This document shows positions 9,474 to 22,003 of a stretch of DNA of 64,000 nt, one piece after another; within the stretch, counting starts at the first letter, position 1, and each line of letters begins with the position of its first letter. Under the pieces are notes generated by a model. The model saw only the letters and a list, made by a program, of their open reading frames with translations. It made no database searches and was not told where the DNA came from. Both the position numbers and the translations under genes were made by a program. The stretch is from Stropharia rugosoannulata (taxonomy: Eukaryota > Basidiomycota > Agaricomycetes > Agaricales > Strophariaceae): contig JANCIK010000007.1 in the NCBI GenBank assembly GCA_028532985.1, forward strand, positions 2,418,001 to 2,482,000. The letters run 5' to 3'.

Positions 9474-12400
9474 TTAAACATATATCAGCCCAACATCTTC
9501 CCAAGCACGACTATGGTTAGGATGTGTTGAAATAAAAAGGTCTTCAGTTACACGGCCCAATTCATTCCACATTGAAAGTTGCTTTTGTGCATAAGCTTTG
9601 AATCCACGAAGAATACGATTTTGCATGTCAAAGGTGTTATGTGCTTCGCTTGCCATATCGGACGGGGGCCGACCGGCATCCGAACAGGCAGGGATATTTT
9701 CTCGATACGACCTCCAAGACTTGGCCTTGAATACAAAAAATCTGACGGTCCAGTTCATTTTGTTTTTGGTTAATTCAAGTTCTTCTGACCAACGAAGGTG
9801 CTGAGCACGAGCCCTAAGCCAATTTACACGGAGAACTATAGATCTTGTTAACTAAAAAATCAAGTATACAAATACATACTTACAATCCTCTAAGCGCTCA
9901 CTGGTTTCAAGTGCATCCGTTGTTTGTCCGACGGGAACTGACTCGGCCTCCGGGGCATCAGACCTGGTGCTTGTATCAGGGTCAGTTTCAACATTGAGAG
10001 TGCTCCATATCCATGACAATCGTAATCGACTTCCTCCTCGAACATTTGGATTGAAAACTGCTTCACTTGCTTGAGTATCCTCACGAGTAAGTTTCGGAAA
10101 TCTTCTTTGTACTTCTTCCTCTGATGATAGAGAGACCATTACGGCTCTGTTGGCCTGGAAAGCTTGTCAGTTTAGAGATATTGATGCTGATAACATTCCA
10201 ACACGTGTCGTGGCCCTTGTTAAGTGTGACCCGGTGGACCCCCGAACGTTGTTTTTGTACACCCAGGACAATTGAACAATCGCCGATTGAATAGATTCCA
10301 GGATATCTTCGGCATGACCTTTCCGAATTGCAAGTTCATGTTCTTGTAATCTACTCACAGTCTGCTTCTCATCGCGGTGAAGATGTCGAATCATACTTTC
10401 CGTGAAAGCTGATGGGAAAGGTAGTCTCTGCTGCTCGGGATCGGCCCGACTTTCTTCATAATGCTCGGTGCTGTCGGCGTCTTCATATTCACCTTCGATC
10501 AAGGAATTGTCGGTGTCCGCCCGATCGGTGAAAATTGCAACGGCTTCTTGCCCAATGTACTCGCAAGCCTGCTTTGAGAATTTATCCACTCGGGTCCGAA
10601 GATTTCTGCGCCGACGGACCAGATCCTGTCGTTGAGTTACAGTTGGATGTTTGGATAATTTTCGAACATGCGATCTTATTTCAGCTCTGTAGTGAATAAT
10701 TAGTATATTAAGAATCATTGTTTCTTGTTACTAACTGTGTTTGCTCAATCTTGAGGCCCTGAGATATCCACGTTGCCTGTCCAGTTGATCCATCTTCCTT
10801 CATTTCCTGTTCGGATAACATTAGTTCAACCTCCTGTCTGGATGCTGCTTTCTTGATCTTCGGAGCATAAATGTCCATTCCATCGGGTTTCTCTTCCCTT
10901 GTACTTTCAGCAGCCAATATTTCTGTCTCCCATCTGTCTTTCAGCTGTGGCCCAATCTTGTTGGTGAACTGCCTGAAATGTTCAGAGGCCTCCGAAGCCT
11001 CTTTGACTGCCCTTGTATATTTCTTCACAATTGTTGTTCCTATGTTTTCATTAGGTCATTTCCATTACATATTGATAGCAATCTACATCACCTATATGAA
11101 TCATTTTTTTCCAATCTGAGTCTCCCATATGGTCATCCAAAATTTCAGTCTGATGTGCCGTTGTCGCCCCCCGAGCTCCTCTTGAAACTTTATTCAAGAG
11201 ACTCCAAAGAGTCTCCAATATCTCTCCATCAACAATGCCCGCACCAGGAATATACGTGGATGCCCATCGGTACAAACATTCATCCTTGTGTCCATGGACA
11301 TGCCATAACCCAATAGCCCGGATTAGTCTTAATCGGCGTGGAAGCGAAATACCTTTCATTTTAGCAAATCGCGCACGTTGGTGAATTCCATATATGCACA
11401 TGATGTCGTAAATCATCATTGCCTGCTTTATCCCATCCATGTTTGTGTTCTTCACTGCTTCTGAGAAGCTATAATCCATGCAGATTTGCTGTTCCCCTAG
11501 TTGAAAGTCAACAACACTGCTTGGGCAGAAACAACCATGTCTTGCACAGGCCTGGGCGCCGATCCCCCTTGCCCTTCTGCCAGCAACAACCTTTTCGCTG
11601 TCTAGTTGCGCACGGTGAGAATGGCAATCAATTTTCTTCAATATTAATTAATAAATTTGAAGTGTATTCCGGAAGCACTAAGTACATACCTGCTTAAACA
11701 GCTTGGAATATTTGGCTGCATCAGCCAGATGCTGCTTGTATGGCTGTGCTGCGGTCATGAATGCATCTCCATAGGTGAGGTGAACGTCGTCCGCTTCATT
11801 CCGCTGATTAAGATGATCCGCCTTGAAATTGCCATCCGCACAAAATTTGCGAATGTAAAGGTATTGATGAGGATTGCTTTCCCAATTCTCAGGTAAATTG
11901 ATTCCTGGTTGAGGACAGGTTGGACAGAAAAGAGCCAGATGTTTGTTGATCGGCGCCGTCCCGGGCTCCGAAGGAGAGTCATCGGAGTCGATTCCCATGA
12001 GTATTGCATCATTGTTGGCATCTGTGCGAGGTTCCGAGTTACGAGCTGGAGCGGTTTCAGCGTCGGGACCCGCATTGGGAAATAGCCCGGTGCCCGATTC
12101 TGTGGTTGCGTCCTTGTCGGCCTCCGCCCGGGTGGTCTCCGATAATGCGTCCATAAACTCATACAGCTGTCTATCATATGCCCGCCCGTGTATTTTCCAT
12201 AACTTCATGTTTCTATAGCATCGGCTGAGGCGCCGAAGTTCTCGGTATCGATCTACCACTGCTGCAGGATAAGATGGACAGGTAAGGCGTCGAAGTTTGG
12301 CGTAATATTGGTACGCTGAAGTCTTGCATTCCAGGTTTGAGACACGAAAGTCCTTGAGGACTGTAAAGGTGAATACGGTCTCAATTTTATCGTAGCTTGT

Positions 12401-13425
12401 CGGTAACATTGACAATTCAATCCAGGGTAAATCAGGTTCTTGTAGTGAGCCAGGGCATAAACACCGAACGAAAGGTAAGTGATGAACACCTGTCACGTCA
12501 ACGATAGTAATGAACTTGTTGTCCTGGTTGTCATATGGTCTAGGTCGGGGAAGTATGTTTGGGTAGCCAAGTCGCATGTCAAATTCTTCCGCCAAGATTT
12601 CGTCTTCCCAATCTTCAGGCTCCGGGACGGCGCCGACCCGAGCCTCGCGCTCAAGGTCAGCTTCATGGAATTCTTCTGTTGCGATGTCAGCTGTAGGTAG
12701 CTCCCAGTTCGGATCTCGAAGGAAAGATTAACTTTTGATATTAAAGACAGATTTAACTTCTACCTGCATCTTCAACATAAGGCCTAGATGGACATCTTTG
12801 CCCTTGGTGGCCTAGGTGTAGTTTTATTCCCAGTTGCCACAGAGCGCCAGTCTTAAAGCAACTCTCTTGCCATCTCTCGACCCGGTGTAGAATTTGGAAT
12901 TGATGTTCGCGACGGCAGCACACGGTACACAGAAATCGGCCACCGAAGCAATCCCGGCACCGCCATTTCCCTTGATTTAAGTTACAACCTTGACATTTTA
13001 GATTTTCGGGAGCAGGCGCTTCGTTTGCAATCCAGATTTGCAAGTGCCGCTTTCGTCGGTGCACCCATTCACGAAGAAATGTATTCTGGGACTAGGAAAT
13101 GTAAGCTGACATCTTTATTTGACTATTCTTGACTTACCTTTCCCCTATGCACAAATGCAGGCAGAGCTTCAAGATTTCTTATTGCGTCTTCCTGAGTAAC
13201 ATCTCCTGGATAATGTGCCATGGTGAATATCTCCTCTACACTCTGCTGTGCGCAAGATACTGATGCCTTCGTTGCTGCAGGAACAGTGTACACTCCGGCC
13301 ATTTTTCTTGGACGTCAAGCGTGCGCCCTACGTTGTTTCACTGGTCTCCCTTTGTCGTTCAATTGGATAGGCTTGTCATCGTCGCTCCCGACGGACATCA
13401 TATGTATGTGGCTGCGAGAACTCAT
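9474..13425 (-). CDS. KDZ transposase with CxC2 cysteine cluster (one in-frame TGA)
   Basis: Eight exons splice in phase: 13425-13138, 13085-12764 (or from 13091), 12714-11690, 11635-11092, 11039-10736, 10686-10203, 10154-9884 and about 9836-9474, giving ~1200 codons. A CxC2-type cluster (C127xxC130, C139xxC142, C149xxC152, then His) is followed by LHRVERW. The catalytic KDZ block in exon 4 shows ARHGCFCPSSVVDF, MDYSF (Asp ~599), YDIMC, WHVHGHKDEC, then GAGIVDGEILETLWSLLN and TEILDDHM. The C-terminus has the usual VNWLRARAQHLRW helix. KDZ enzymes are RNase H-fold transposases that cut at the element ends. Odd: TGA at 13315-13317 (codon 37) separates an N-terminal leader (MSSRSHIHMM) from the rest in the same frame. 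Translation could start at ATG 13302 (MAGVYTVPA), or this copy is inactivated. Divergent from the gene at 14141. Confidence 0.88.
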
Positions 13426-14140
13426 TATCAGAGGACAGAGATCAGCAAAGCAGAAGTGAAGTTCTATGATACCTTTCGTACTCCTTTTATATGTTCGGTA
13501 CAAACAATTGACTTGGATCCGTGAGCCAATGAAGTAACAAGTAAAAATTAAATATGTTCAATGAATGTAGAATACTATGACAAAATTGTATTCATTATCT
13601 TATTGTTTTTTTCACTCTTGTTCTTGTTTATTGTTCAGAACTTCAGTGCACAATGTATTACAGGTCAGTAAAGAACAACAACCCGTCTAAGCGGGTTGGG
13701 CATGGATGCCAACACAACAGGATAATATAATATCTTTTGTATAATGTACATGAACACACTTCATATGCAACTGGTATTGCCTAGTTGCATTATCCGCATT
13801 GAACACGACCAATATTTATTTACAGCAGTAGAAACGGTGTAAATTAATCAAACTCTAAGAAGGATGAGGAGAATAACGTCATCCCACTCTTCATCAGGTG
13901 TTCACTGCAATTACACTCTCTATCATAGAATCTGTATGTATTCTTCGAAAAATCTCGTGAATATCTACCTCATTACCTCATATCAGCTGTATAGATCGGC
14001 ATCGGTCGGCGACATGTCGGAATCACCGATCAGATCAGATCCTTTAATTTATCGGTGGCGTGCAAATTGCGACATAGCATGCGCCTTGCCAAAAGGGGTC
14101 AAATTCTAATTACTAACTTAACATTACCCATTCATGATCC
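13426..14140. promoter_or_regulatory. Divergent intergenic region between transposase and the 14141 gene
   Basis: About 715 bases separate the two divergent starts, so both promoters should lie here. AT-rich with CGG words clustered near 13990-14040 (ATCGGCATCGGTCGGCGAC, CACCGATC). No gene is supported. Confidence 0.5.
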
Positions 14141-16648
14141 ATGCCTCCGTCTACCGAAGAGACAGTGATTGCAGCGGCGAAGGATGCATCAGTTCCAGAG
14201 CCATGGACAGCCAAAGAAAAAGAGATCTTGAAAACCCATCTGGATGCATATAAGGCCCAGAAGAGAGGGCAAAAAAACACATGGTTACGAGATGTTGTTT
14301 TACTGTTGATAAGGGAGTGCTATAAGGAAAGGTATAGCCGGAATGCCATAGAGAAGGATCCAGAGGCAAAGAAGCAATGGAAGAATAGGAAATTGGTGAG
14401 CGAAACACTGATTGACTCTCCGGTCGGTGTCCGAATCAGCTCAAAAACTGGCATAATTATTTAGCGGGTGTACAACTGGTTTCGCAATCATGGAAGAAAA
14501 GAACGTACCCTCCATATTCCAGGGCTCAACTACAAAATGACTTTTGATACCGTTGTCACTGCCAAAAAAAAAAAGGAAATTGAGGTTTTGGCACGGAGTC
14601 GGGCCAGCGCCAACATCGATGCCAGCAGTCGGGAATGGATAGGTCACTACCAAGGAGCAAAAAAAATAATCAAGGAAGAACTGACAGATGAAGAACAGGA
14701 AGAGTACTTGAAGGAGTTGGAGCAATGGCAACTAAACGGTGTGCCAAAGGACATACAGATTGAGTGAGCACCAAGATCTTCGTTACTTTGATCTTTAATC
14801 ACGTCAACATTAGGAATGCCATGAAATATTCCACTAAAGTGGCCAAAGCGGCGGATAAGATCAAATGGGAAAGTATGGGCATCCGAACAACATCATTCTC
14901 CTGCTTCCAAGGCGAAGACGGGAAAGGGGTGTATACTGTGTGAGCATGTCAATTGTGTTTAACCAGTAGTGCGTTCCTAAAAACTAAACAAATATAGCTT
15001 TGACACGCAGAATATGCAGGGCAGCACCCCTACATATGTTCCTAGCTTCCAGAGATGGGCTCCAAAGGAATTCAATATGTTCCTGAAGAAATACATCGAG
15101 TATACCAAATTTGCCATCAAGCTTAGCGCCGTCGGGCGAGCGGGATGCTAATTCCACTGCTAGTCCAGTATTGGTCAACAAGGGTGGTTTGCCACGTGTA
15201 CCGCCAGTAATTACGAGCAGCACAGGTGTCGAATACCTTGAAACGCAGGAAAGGGCAATACGCCAATACATTGGTCAACACTACAAGTTGGCGTATGGCA
15301 GAAAAGCTGCCACACCTTACAAATTTATGACTGACGGGGATTACCATTGGAGCATTTTTGTTGACGAAATCTACATGCCCGAGGGAATTGAATTCAGCGA
15401 TCCTCACAGTTACAAAGTTCATCAGACCAGCCAGATTCTGAGATTATGGAGATATAGGGAAAGCCAGGGCGAACTGCCATTCCGGTTTTCAAATGTGAAG
15501 CAGGATGACATACCGGGGTCTGCCCGATACCCTGAGGGAATGTTGACAGAGTTTAAAGCCCCCAGCTCACGGTCAGTCCCTATGGAAGAGAGAACTGCTG
15601 CACCGAGGGCCGAAGTGGCAGATGTCGGCGCCGATACGGGTTCCGACATGGCAGAAGAGGGCGCCGAGGCGGGCCCCGAACACGCAAATGTCGGCGCCGA
15701 GACGGGCACCGATACCTATTCAAGTACGGAAGGTGCAGATTCAGCTGAATTTTCAGATTCCACAACGAAGCTGGATGTGGGTACGAACCAAGCTCCCAAG
15801 GTTTGTTGAATCATTGTTTTTGTTGCTTAAAATAATATGTGACTATAAATCAGCACCGAGGAGTTTCAGTGCAATTTTCGTTGAGAAAGGGGAAGGAGAA
15901 GCAGGGCGGCGCCGACCGGGGGCCGACAACAAGATTTCCAACGCCAGCGGAGTCCACCGACAACTTTTTACAGGACACAGATTCAGATCATTCGCTCACC
16001 GATGGTTCCCGTGTTCAAAAGGAGAGACCTAGGCCAAGACCGAGAGGTTTGGCTTCAACACAAAGGTCATCGATGAACATTCAAGCATTAACACCAGATG
16101 TGTCAGTGGCATCCAGTCAGACACCTGAAAGTAATGTACAATCCGAGGATGATGCCGGCAACCAAAAGCAGGTGAAGATCAGAAGGGGGAAATCGACCAT
16201 CATGAAAATAAGGATCGAATCTTCTGAAAGCGAAGTGGCTGCGGATCAACCCGATCAGCCCCCGAGCACACCAGTCCAAAATCCAATTCCTGAAATTCCC
16301 ATGCTCCGGCCATGCAAAGCAAACTTTAAGAAGCAACAAGAGGATGCTAGCATTGGAAATGAAACGCCCGATCGGCTCCCGAGCACGCCAGTCCAAAATC
16401 CAATGCCTGAAACTCCCATACTCCGGCCATGCAAAGCAAACTTTAAGAAGAATCAACAGGATGCTAACTCTGAAAATGAAACGCATTCTCGGCAGCCGAC
16501 CGAGAATATATATACTCGTCAAATGACTAGAAGATCTCGTAAACGTACAGAAAAAGGTGCTGCATATGATCAGATGATTGGGTCTAGTCCCACAGTTGTT
16601 GGTTCTTCACCATCCATGACCATGTATAAGAAGAGAGGGGACAATTGA
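14141..16648 (+). CDS. Putative DNA-binding cargo protein with homeodomain-like WFRNH motif
   Basis: Predicted exons: 14141-14395, 14465-14763, 14814-14939, 14998 to ~15800, and 15854-16648. The first splice joins KNRKL to RVYNWFRNHGRK, which resembles the recognition helix of homeodomains (WFxN followed by basic residues). The first 85 residues are helical and lysine-rich. The tail is low complexity with an imperfect duplication of ~38 residues (PSTPVQNP...RPCKANFKK, about 16255-16480). Between ~15085 and 15115 the frame shifts by one with no intron long enough, so there is either an indel in an AAATTT stretch or a sequencing error; downstream the frame is open again (232 codons). Family not recognised; the DNA-binding role is inferred from one motif. 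Transcribed away from the transposase. Confidence 0.6.
16255..16485 (+). repeat. Direct duplication of ~117 bp in the 14141 gene
   Basis: Two copies in tandem share the segments encoding STPVQNP, LRPCKANFKK and NET, with several substitutions. The frame is kept across the repeat. Confidence 0.7.
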
Positions 16649-18129
16649 ATACTCAGATCCCTTGATGTATACAGTCATCACCCGGTCAATGTTACATAAT
16701 CAGTCAATGATACAAACCGTTGATATCTCACTAAGTTCCCAATGAAACTCTTCGATTTTTTTTGCTATACAATCAGTAGTATGTGAAGATACAAAGTCTG
16801 CCAGTATTTTTCTCTTTTCTTTGCGAGAAAGTGGGTTATTCGAATTTTTCTGTCAATTTTTCTGTCACAATCAGACTGCATGAATAATTTTGCCAATTGT
16901 AACATGCTATAATGATCGAATAATGCAAAATAAACAGCATAGATAGAAGGTATATACACTAAGGAATGACTGGAGACAGGCTTTGAAGCTCTGGCATATG
17001 GGAGCTGTGATATTTCGGTACAGTTTGTCGTGACTAGACTCTCATGGACCAGTAAAAATATACCAAACCAGATCTAGCTTGATAACACAATTTTTGCAGC
17101 AAACACACATTTCTACTGCTCTATCTCAGATTCGAGGTCTGTACTTTGCATCAATATGGTTGGAAGAGCAAGATCTGAAGCAACAAAGTCGCAAGAATAC
17201 GGTGCTGCCCACAATGTCCTCATGTCACGTGCAGTGGAAGCTTATCATCACGAGCTTGACAAGGTCGAGGAATGCACACAATCTGCCGAGACTACGAGAA
17301 AATGAATTTTGAGGCTACTACAGGCAATTTAATTAAACTTAGCCATATAACTTTATCACACTTGGTCAATGGGGGAATGATAATTCAGGAGTCAAATGCA
17401 GCTTAAAGTTGGCTCACCAATGCCAAGACCAAGGTTGTAATCAGCTATATTATTGAGTGCAGCAACAGAGGATTTCCATTGAGCCACAGATTGGCCACAG
17501 ACGGCTCCGGGACCAAGTTAACCAAATCTTTACATGCTTGGTTGAAGGATAAACTTCCTCCTAATGGAGTCAGACATAACTGGACACACCATGGAACAAA
17601 TGCCGTGAGTATGCCAAAGCACATGGGAAACTCCAGCTCTTCAAGGAATTAAAGCCAAAAAGTAGTGCAAAATTGAAGCCCAAGCAAGGATTCCTCCAGC
17701 AGTGATGAAGACAATGAAGACGACGGTTGATTGCAATCCTTATCAGCAACTCTGGTTGCTCGGCAATTGTGCAGCCGCCTGTGCCGCACCACCGCCGTGC
17801 ATGTGTATCAGTGTTTGGGATTTCGCCAAAACGGGCACATGTCATCAAATTGTTCACACCGCATGTAAAAATACATCGTTTGCTATAAAAAGTGAGAGAC
17901 AAGTGAATACGAAGCCTGTCTAGTGGTTAAATGAATCCATAAAGATATCCCGCCCAAAAATTATGAGAAAAATCATATTTATTGATTTCCTGTCACAAGG
18001 ACCGGGTGATAACTGTATCAGAATACCAATGAATTTATAATGATAACAAGATATGACATTACAAAAAAGAATAAAGAGGTAGAGATTAAGTACATTCACA
18101 AAAAGTATCTACAAAATACATGCTTGAAC
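16649..18129 (+). other. Non-genic region with a possible decayed gag fragment
   Basis: No intact gene. A 50-codon ORF (ATG 17156 to stop 17308) reads as plausible protein but matches nothing I know. Near 17810-17855 one plus frame gives C-L-G-F-R-Q-N-G-H-M-S-S-N-C, which is a CCHC zinc knuckle with the second Cys replaced by Phe. Lysine-rich stretches lie just before it. This may be a relic of a retroelement gag inserted in the KDZ element, but stops break all frames. Confidence 0.3.
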
Positions 18130-21100
18130 TCATGTCTTCTTTTTCTTCCCATGTCCCGTTGTCATCACGCGGCGGGGCGGCTTGTCATTGATTTTCCTCT
18201 TCTTGCTGACTCTCCCGGCTATGGTATCCGTGTCGTCTTGAAGCTCTGGAGGTATTTGGGGACGTGCTTCCACCCACGGTTCCGTACCTGCCGCCCGTTT
18301 ACGCAACCGAGAGGGACCGGGACCCGAATCGGGCGCCGCGGAATCGTCGTCCTCGATGTTTGTCAGTGGGGAGAGGCCGTCTTGATCCATCATCGCGTTG
18401 ATGCCCTGAGACATTAACCGCTGCTCTGTTGCGGCGTCGTGTGATTTCTCCAGAAGCTGGTCGATTACGTTGACGAGGGTTGGGTTGGCCCCCATCTGAA
18501 CAGCTATGTCGCCTGAAAAAGAAAGAAATTATTACAAAACTAACAGAATGCAATAAGTACTCACTTGACTCCTCCAGTGGACAGTCTTGACGTCCATCCG
18601 CGACACCAGGGGAATCTTTCTGATTTGGGATGCTCGTATCTGTGGGAATGAACGCAGAAACATTTGGATCTTCGACTTCATTAGAAGCCTCGGCAGATTC
18701 CTCTGATCTGCATTGAGCGACGTCCTCGGACTCTTGCACCGGATCCGGAGTTGCAACGGCGGGTGTCACCTCGGCACTCTTCTCGGAGTCCGGCTCGTTC
18801 TCTTGCTGACGCTCAGAGTCCTCTGGCGTTAGAACCGTTGATTTCGCGTCGGCAGCATCGTCGGAGTCCGAGTTGTTCCCCGGCTGGTTCTCACCAGAGG
18901 CGTCATGCGAGACCCGGGGGCCTTCGTCAGCCACAGAGTTCTGCGCAGATGCCTCGGCATTCCCGGTCGGTTCCGATTCTTGTCCCGGTTGCTGATATTT
19001 GGACGCCGATTGCTCGGGCTCCGTGTCCTGTACCTCGGTCGCTTCCGTTTGTTGTCCGGCCCATTCATCGCCGGCCATCGATTGCTCAGGCCCCTGCGCA
19101 GTCTGTTCTGGACCCAATGACAGGGCTGTGACCAACTGCTCCGTTGTCGACTGTTGGTGCGCCTCCTGACCGTCGTCCATCGCATGTTCGGCCTCCGGAG
19201 GCTCCTGCGCAGTAGCTTCCGCTGGTGGCCGGCCCGTGCTCACCACTTCCGCCACCTCTTGTGCATCACCAATCACGTACTCGGCGGCCGGCCGGGAATC
19301 ATGCGCAGAAGGCATCTGCGCCTGTTCGCCTTGTATGATGGCCTCGGTGCCCGACGAGCTATCCGACAAGACAAACCGTCGCTTCCGGGAGGATACCTGT
19401 CGGTAACTCACTTCTGTCGAGGTGTTCAGAAGCCCATCGCCTTGGACCTGTTCTGACCATTGTATTGGTCCTCGATCGAGTGCGATTGCCATTCGAGAGA
19501 CTTGTTCCCCGACTCGATGTAGCCTTTTCCCCTGTGCCACCTGCTCGGTCATAACCTGCTGGACGTTGTCCATCACGACTCGCATGTCTTGCAATGTCTT
19601 CACTAGAAGCTCGCCCAGGTTTGTTGGAATGAAGTCATCGGCGCCGCCCCGATCGGTCTCCATGGCCTGAAGAGGCTGTGCAAATTGACCCAAGGGGGTC
19701 TCATAATGCAATGTCGACTGCAATCTGTATCGGTTGCGTGCCGACCGGGAACGCCTCCTTGCCATATTCTTGACTTCCTTTTCGCCCCACCCGTCGTCTT
19801 CGTCAGAGCTGGTTGCCTTATCCTCGGAGTCGGAACTTCGACTGTCGTAGCCATCATCTGTCACATACCTCCTCCTGTTATCCTCGCCGCGGCTAAGTTC
19901 ACATTTGACCTTCATCGTCTTGCATCGGAGACATGCAATCCGCTTCTCATCGGGATCCCTTTCCCATTTCAAGCGGTCCCGCAACGTGTACTTATCGCGA
20001 TATTGGCAGGCGTGGCCGCCCAAGAGACACCGCTTGCAAGGACGAGGCGACTCGACGACCGCTGACGCCTTCCTCTTTTTTGCCTCTTCCAACGGTTTGA
20101 ACGTCGGATCCAAACGGCTGGTCTGGTCGGCGTCTTCACTTAGTTCCATGTATTTCTTGCGCATGGACCTACGTGTCGGGCCCCGAGTCAGCGGCCGAGG
20201 AGCGATGTCATCCTTTCCTGGACGCTTCGTCCTTGTTGGAAGAACCACCACCGGCCGTGTGGACTTGTTAGGTGGACGGCGCACTTGCTTTGATGTACTG
20301 GTCCTATTCTCCTGTGTATTCGTATTGTTATCCTCTCCGTTGCTCTGCTCAAGCTTGTCTACCTCCATCTCCTGGTTCTCCATTGTGTCCATGGTGTCCG
20401 AACCCGTGGGAGCCGCTGTTTCAATCCGGCGATCCAGACGCGAAGGACCTGCTTCGGCCATTTCATGCTGCATCGGGGTATCTCCGAGGTCCGTCGGCGT
20501 CGTTCCGACCTTCTTTGGGGGTGCTAGGTCTGTTTCGAAGGGAGCCATGATCTGCCCTTTGTGAACTACGACTGAGGTTGCAACGCCGTCATCCTTCAGA
20601 ACGACACCGACTTTCTTCTGGGATCTCGGTGGTGATATTCGGCCTGGGCTCGGAGCATGTCCGAGGTCTATCAATGACCCAATCTGCCCTGTTGTCACCG
20701 TATCGACTCTTGATCCCTGGGCTGCTGACTCTAGCGGCTCTTCTTCCGAGGACACATATACGTTTGACGTTATCTTTTTGCGAGTCTGTATATATATTTG
20801 TTACCATTATTTTGTAAATATCTTACTGCTTACCTTACGAGGCTGCTTCTTTGCCGTATCAGTGGGCAATTTGGCCCGGGTGACAGAGTCTAAAGAGCGC
20901 GTAATGATGTCAGCATGGAGCGACCAGCATGTCTTGTTGGGCTCACCTTCGTCCCTCACTTTTCCTTTGCCTTTCTCTTCCTTCTTTGCCCTTCCCCTCC
21001 CTTTATCCGCACTCTGTTCCATCTCCTTCGCGTCGGTTCCAACCTTTGCCTTGTTTTCCTTTGTATTTGATCTCATTTTGAACCAGCTGGGGATTGCTTG

Positions 21101-21550
21101 ACCTATATCAAATGTGATTACTGTACAAAGTAATGTAGAACATGGAAATAACGTACCACCAAATAACACATTTTTCGGTATCCCACCTGCACTCTCCTCT
21201 ATACCAACTAGTGCGGTCATCCCTCCAGTCATCCGGCTATGCAGACCATCAAAAGTGAAATGTTGCTTAGATTTTTCGAGATCGACACTGTAGTGGTAGA
21301 CATAGTCTACTAGCGTCCATGGCGTGGTTTCACGGTTTAACTGGTGTCGACGCAGCTGAAGCGGCACCACAAGAATGTATTGTCAAAGAAAATCAGTTGA
21401 TGATGTGAAAAAACAACTCACCTCTTTAGCACGCGCCCACAAACTAGGCCACCATTCTGGAAACCCCGTCTCATCCTTGCGCGCCCATATTTCAACTAAC
21501 TGCTTATGCAACTCGGCGCATGACGAAAGGAAGGCGCTTTGGGACGACAT
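18130..21550 (-). CDS. 1066-aa protein with Zn2Cys6-like cluster, KDZ-element cargo
   Basis: Five exons: 21550-21422, 21355-21157, 21102-20834, 20785-18565 and 18512-18130 splice in phase to 1067 codons with the stop. The start is ATG 21550 (MSSQSAFLSSC). The N-terminus is globular with tryptophans (FPEWWPSLWARAKE). Residues ~449-494 form a six-cysteine cluster CX2CX6C-X24-CX2CX6C with Arg and Lys after the second pair (CLRCKTMKVKC). Fungal Zn2Cys6 regulators use the same half-sites but normally have a 5-12 residue linker, so this is a long-loop variant or a convergent zinc module. Basic tracts (KRPGKDD, RRSMRKK) flank it, and a C-terminal ~450-residue Gln/Glu/Ser-rich low-complexity region follows. 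The end is KKRKINDK and GHGKKKKT, likely nuclear signals. Divergent from the small gene at 22004. A role in binding the element's DNA is inference. Confidence 0.78.
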
Positions 21551-22003
21551 TTTGAAGGAGGGATACCGGGGAGTCGCGTAGCGGGATGCGGTCGAGGTAC
21601 GACAGGATGCTAGGCGGATGCAGGCGCGACGGGGTGGGAACCGAACGTGAAGAAGAGGGTAGAAGAGTGCGACGAGACGCGAGTGATAGCGCAATGGCGC
21701 GGCGGCTGATGGGCGAGACGCGATGAGAGGCGCGACGCGACGCGTGGAGGAGTGCTTGGAAGAAAATGACAAGTCCAAATCGGACGCAAGCTGATGTTCT
21801 TCAACTTGGGCCAAATATGATCAAAGTCGGTCATATGACCTGTGCCGCCGGTCTTTTATTCGGCCACTGGTGACAGCCGGTGACCGTTATAGATGGCCGG
21901 CGACAACCGATGACTGTTAATGGTGGGTGGATGTCTGTAAAGGCCAGATCTGATAAAAGATTGCTTACCTTCTGCCAGTCCTACTAAGTATATAATAGTT
22001 ACT
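21551..22003. promoter_or_regulatory. Divergent intergenic region
   Basis: About 450 bases between the 1066-aa gene and the small SIM-motif gene. The part near 21600-21760 is GC-rich with many CGACGCG-type words. The part from 21850 has CCGGTGAC and GCCGGC words. Both promoters are expected here. Confidence 0.45.
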
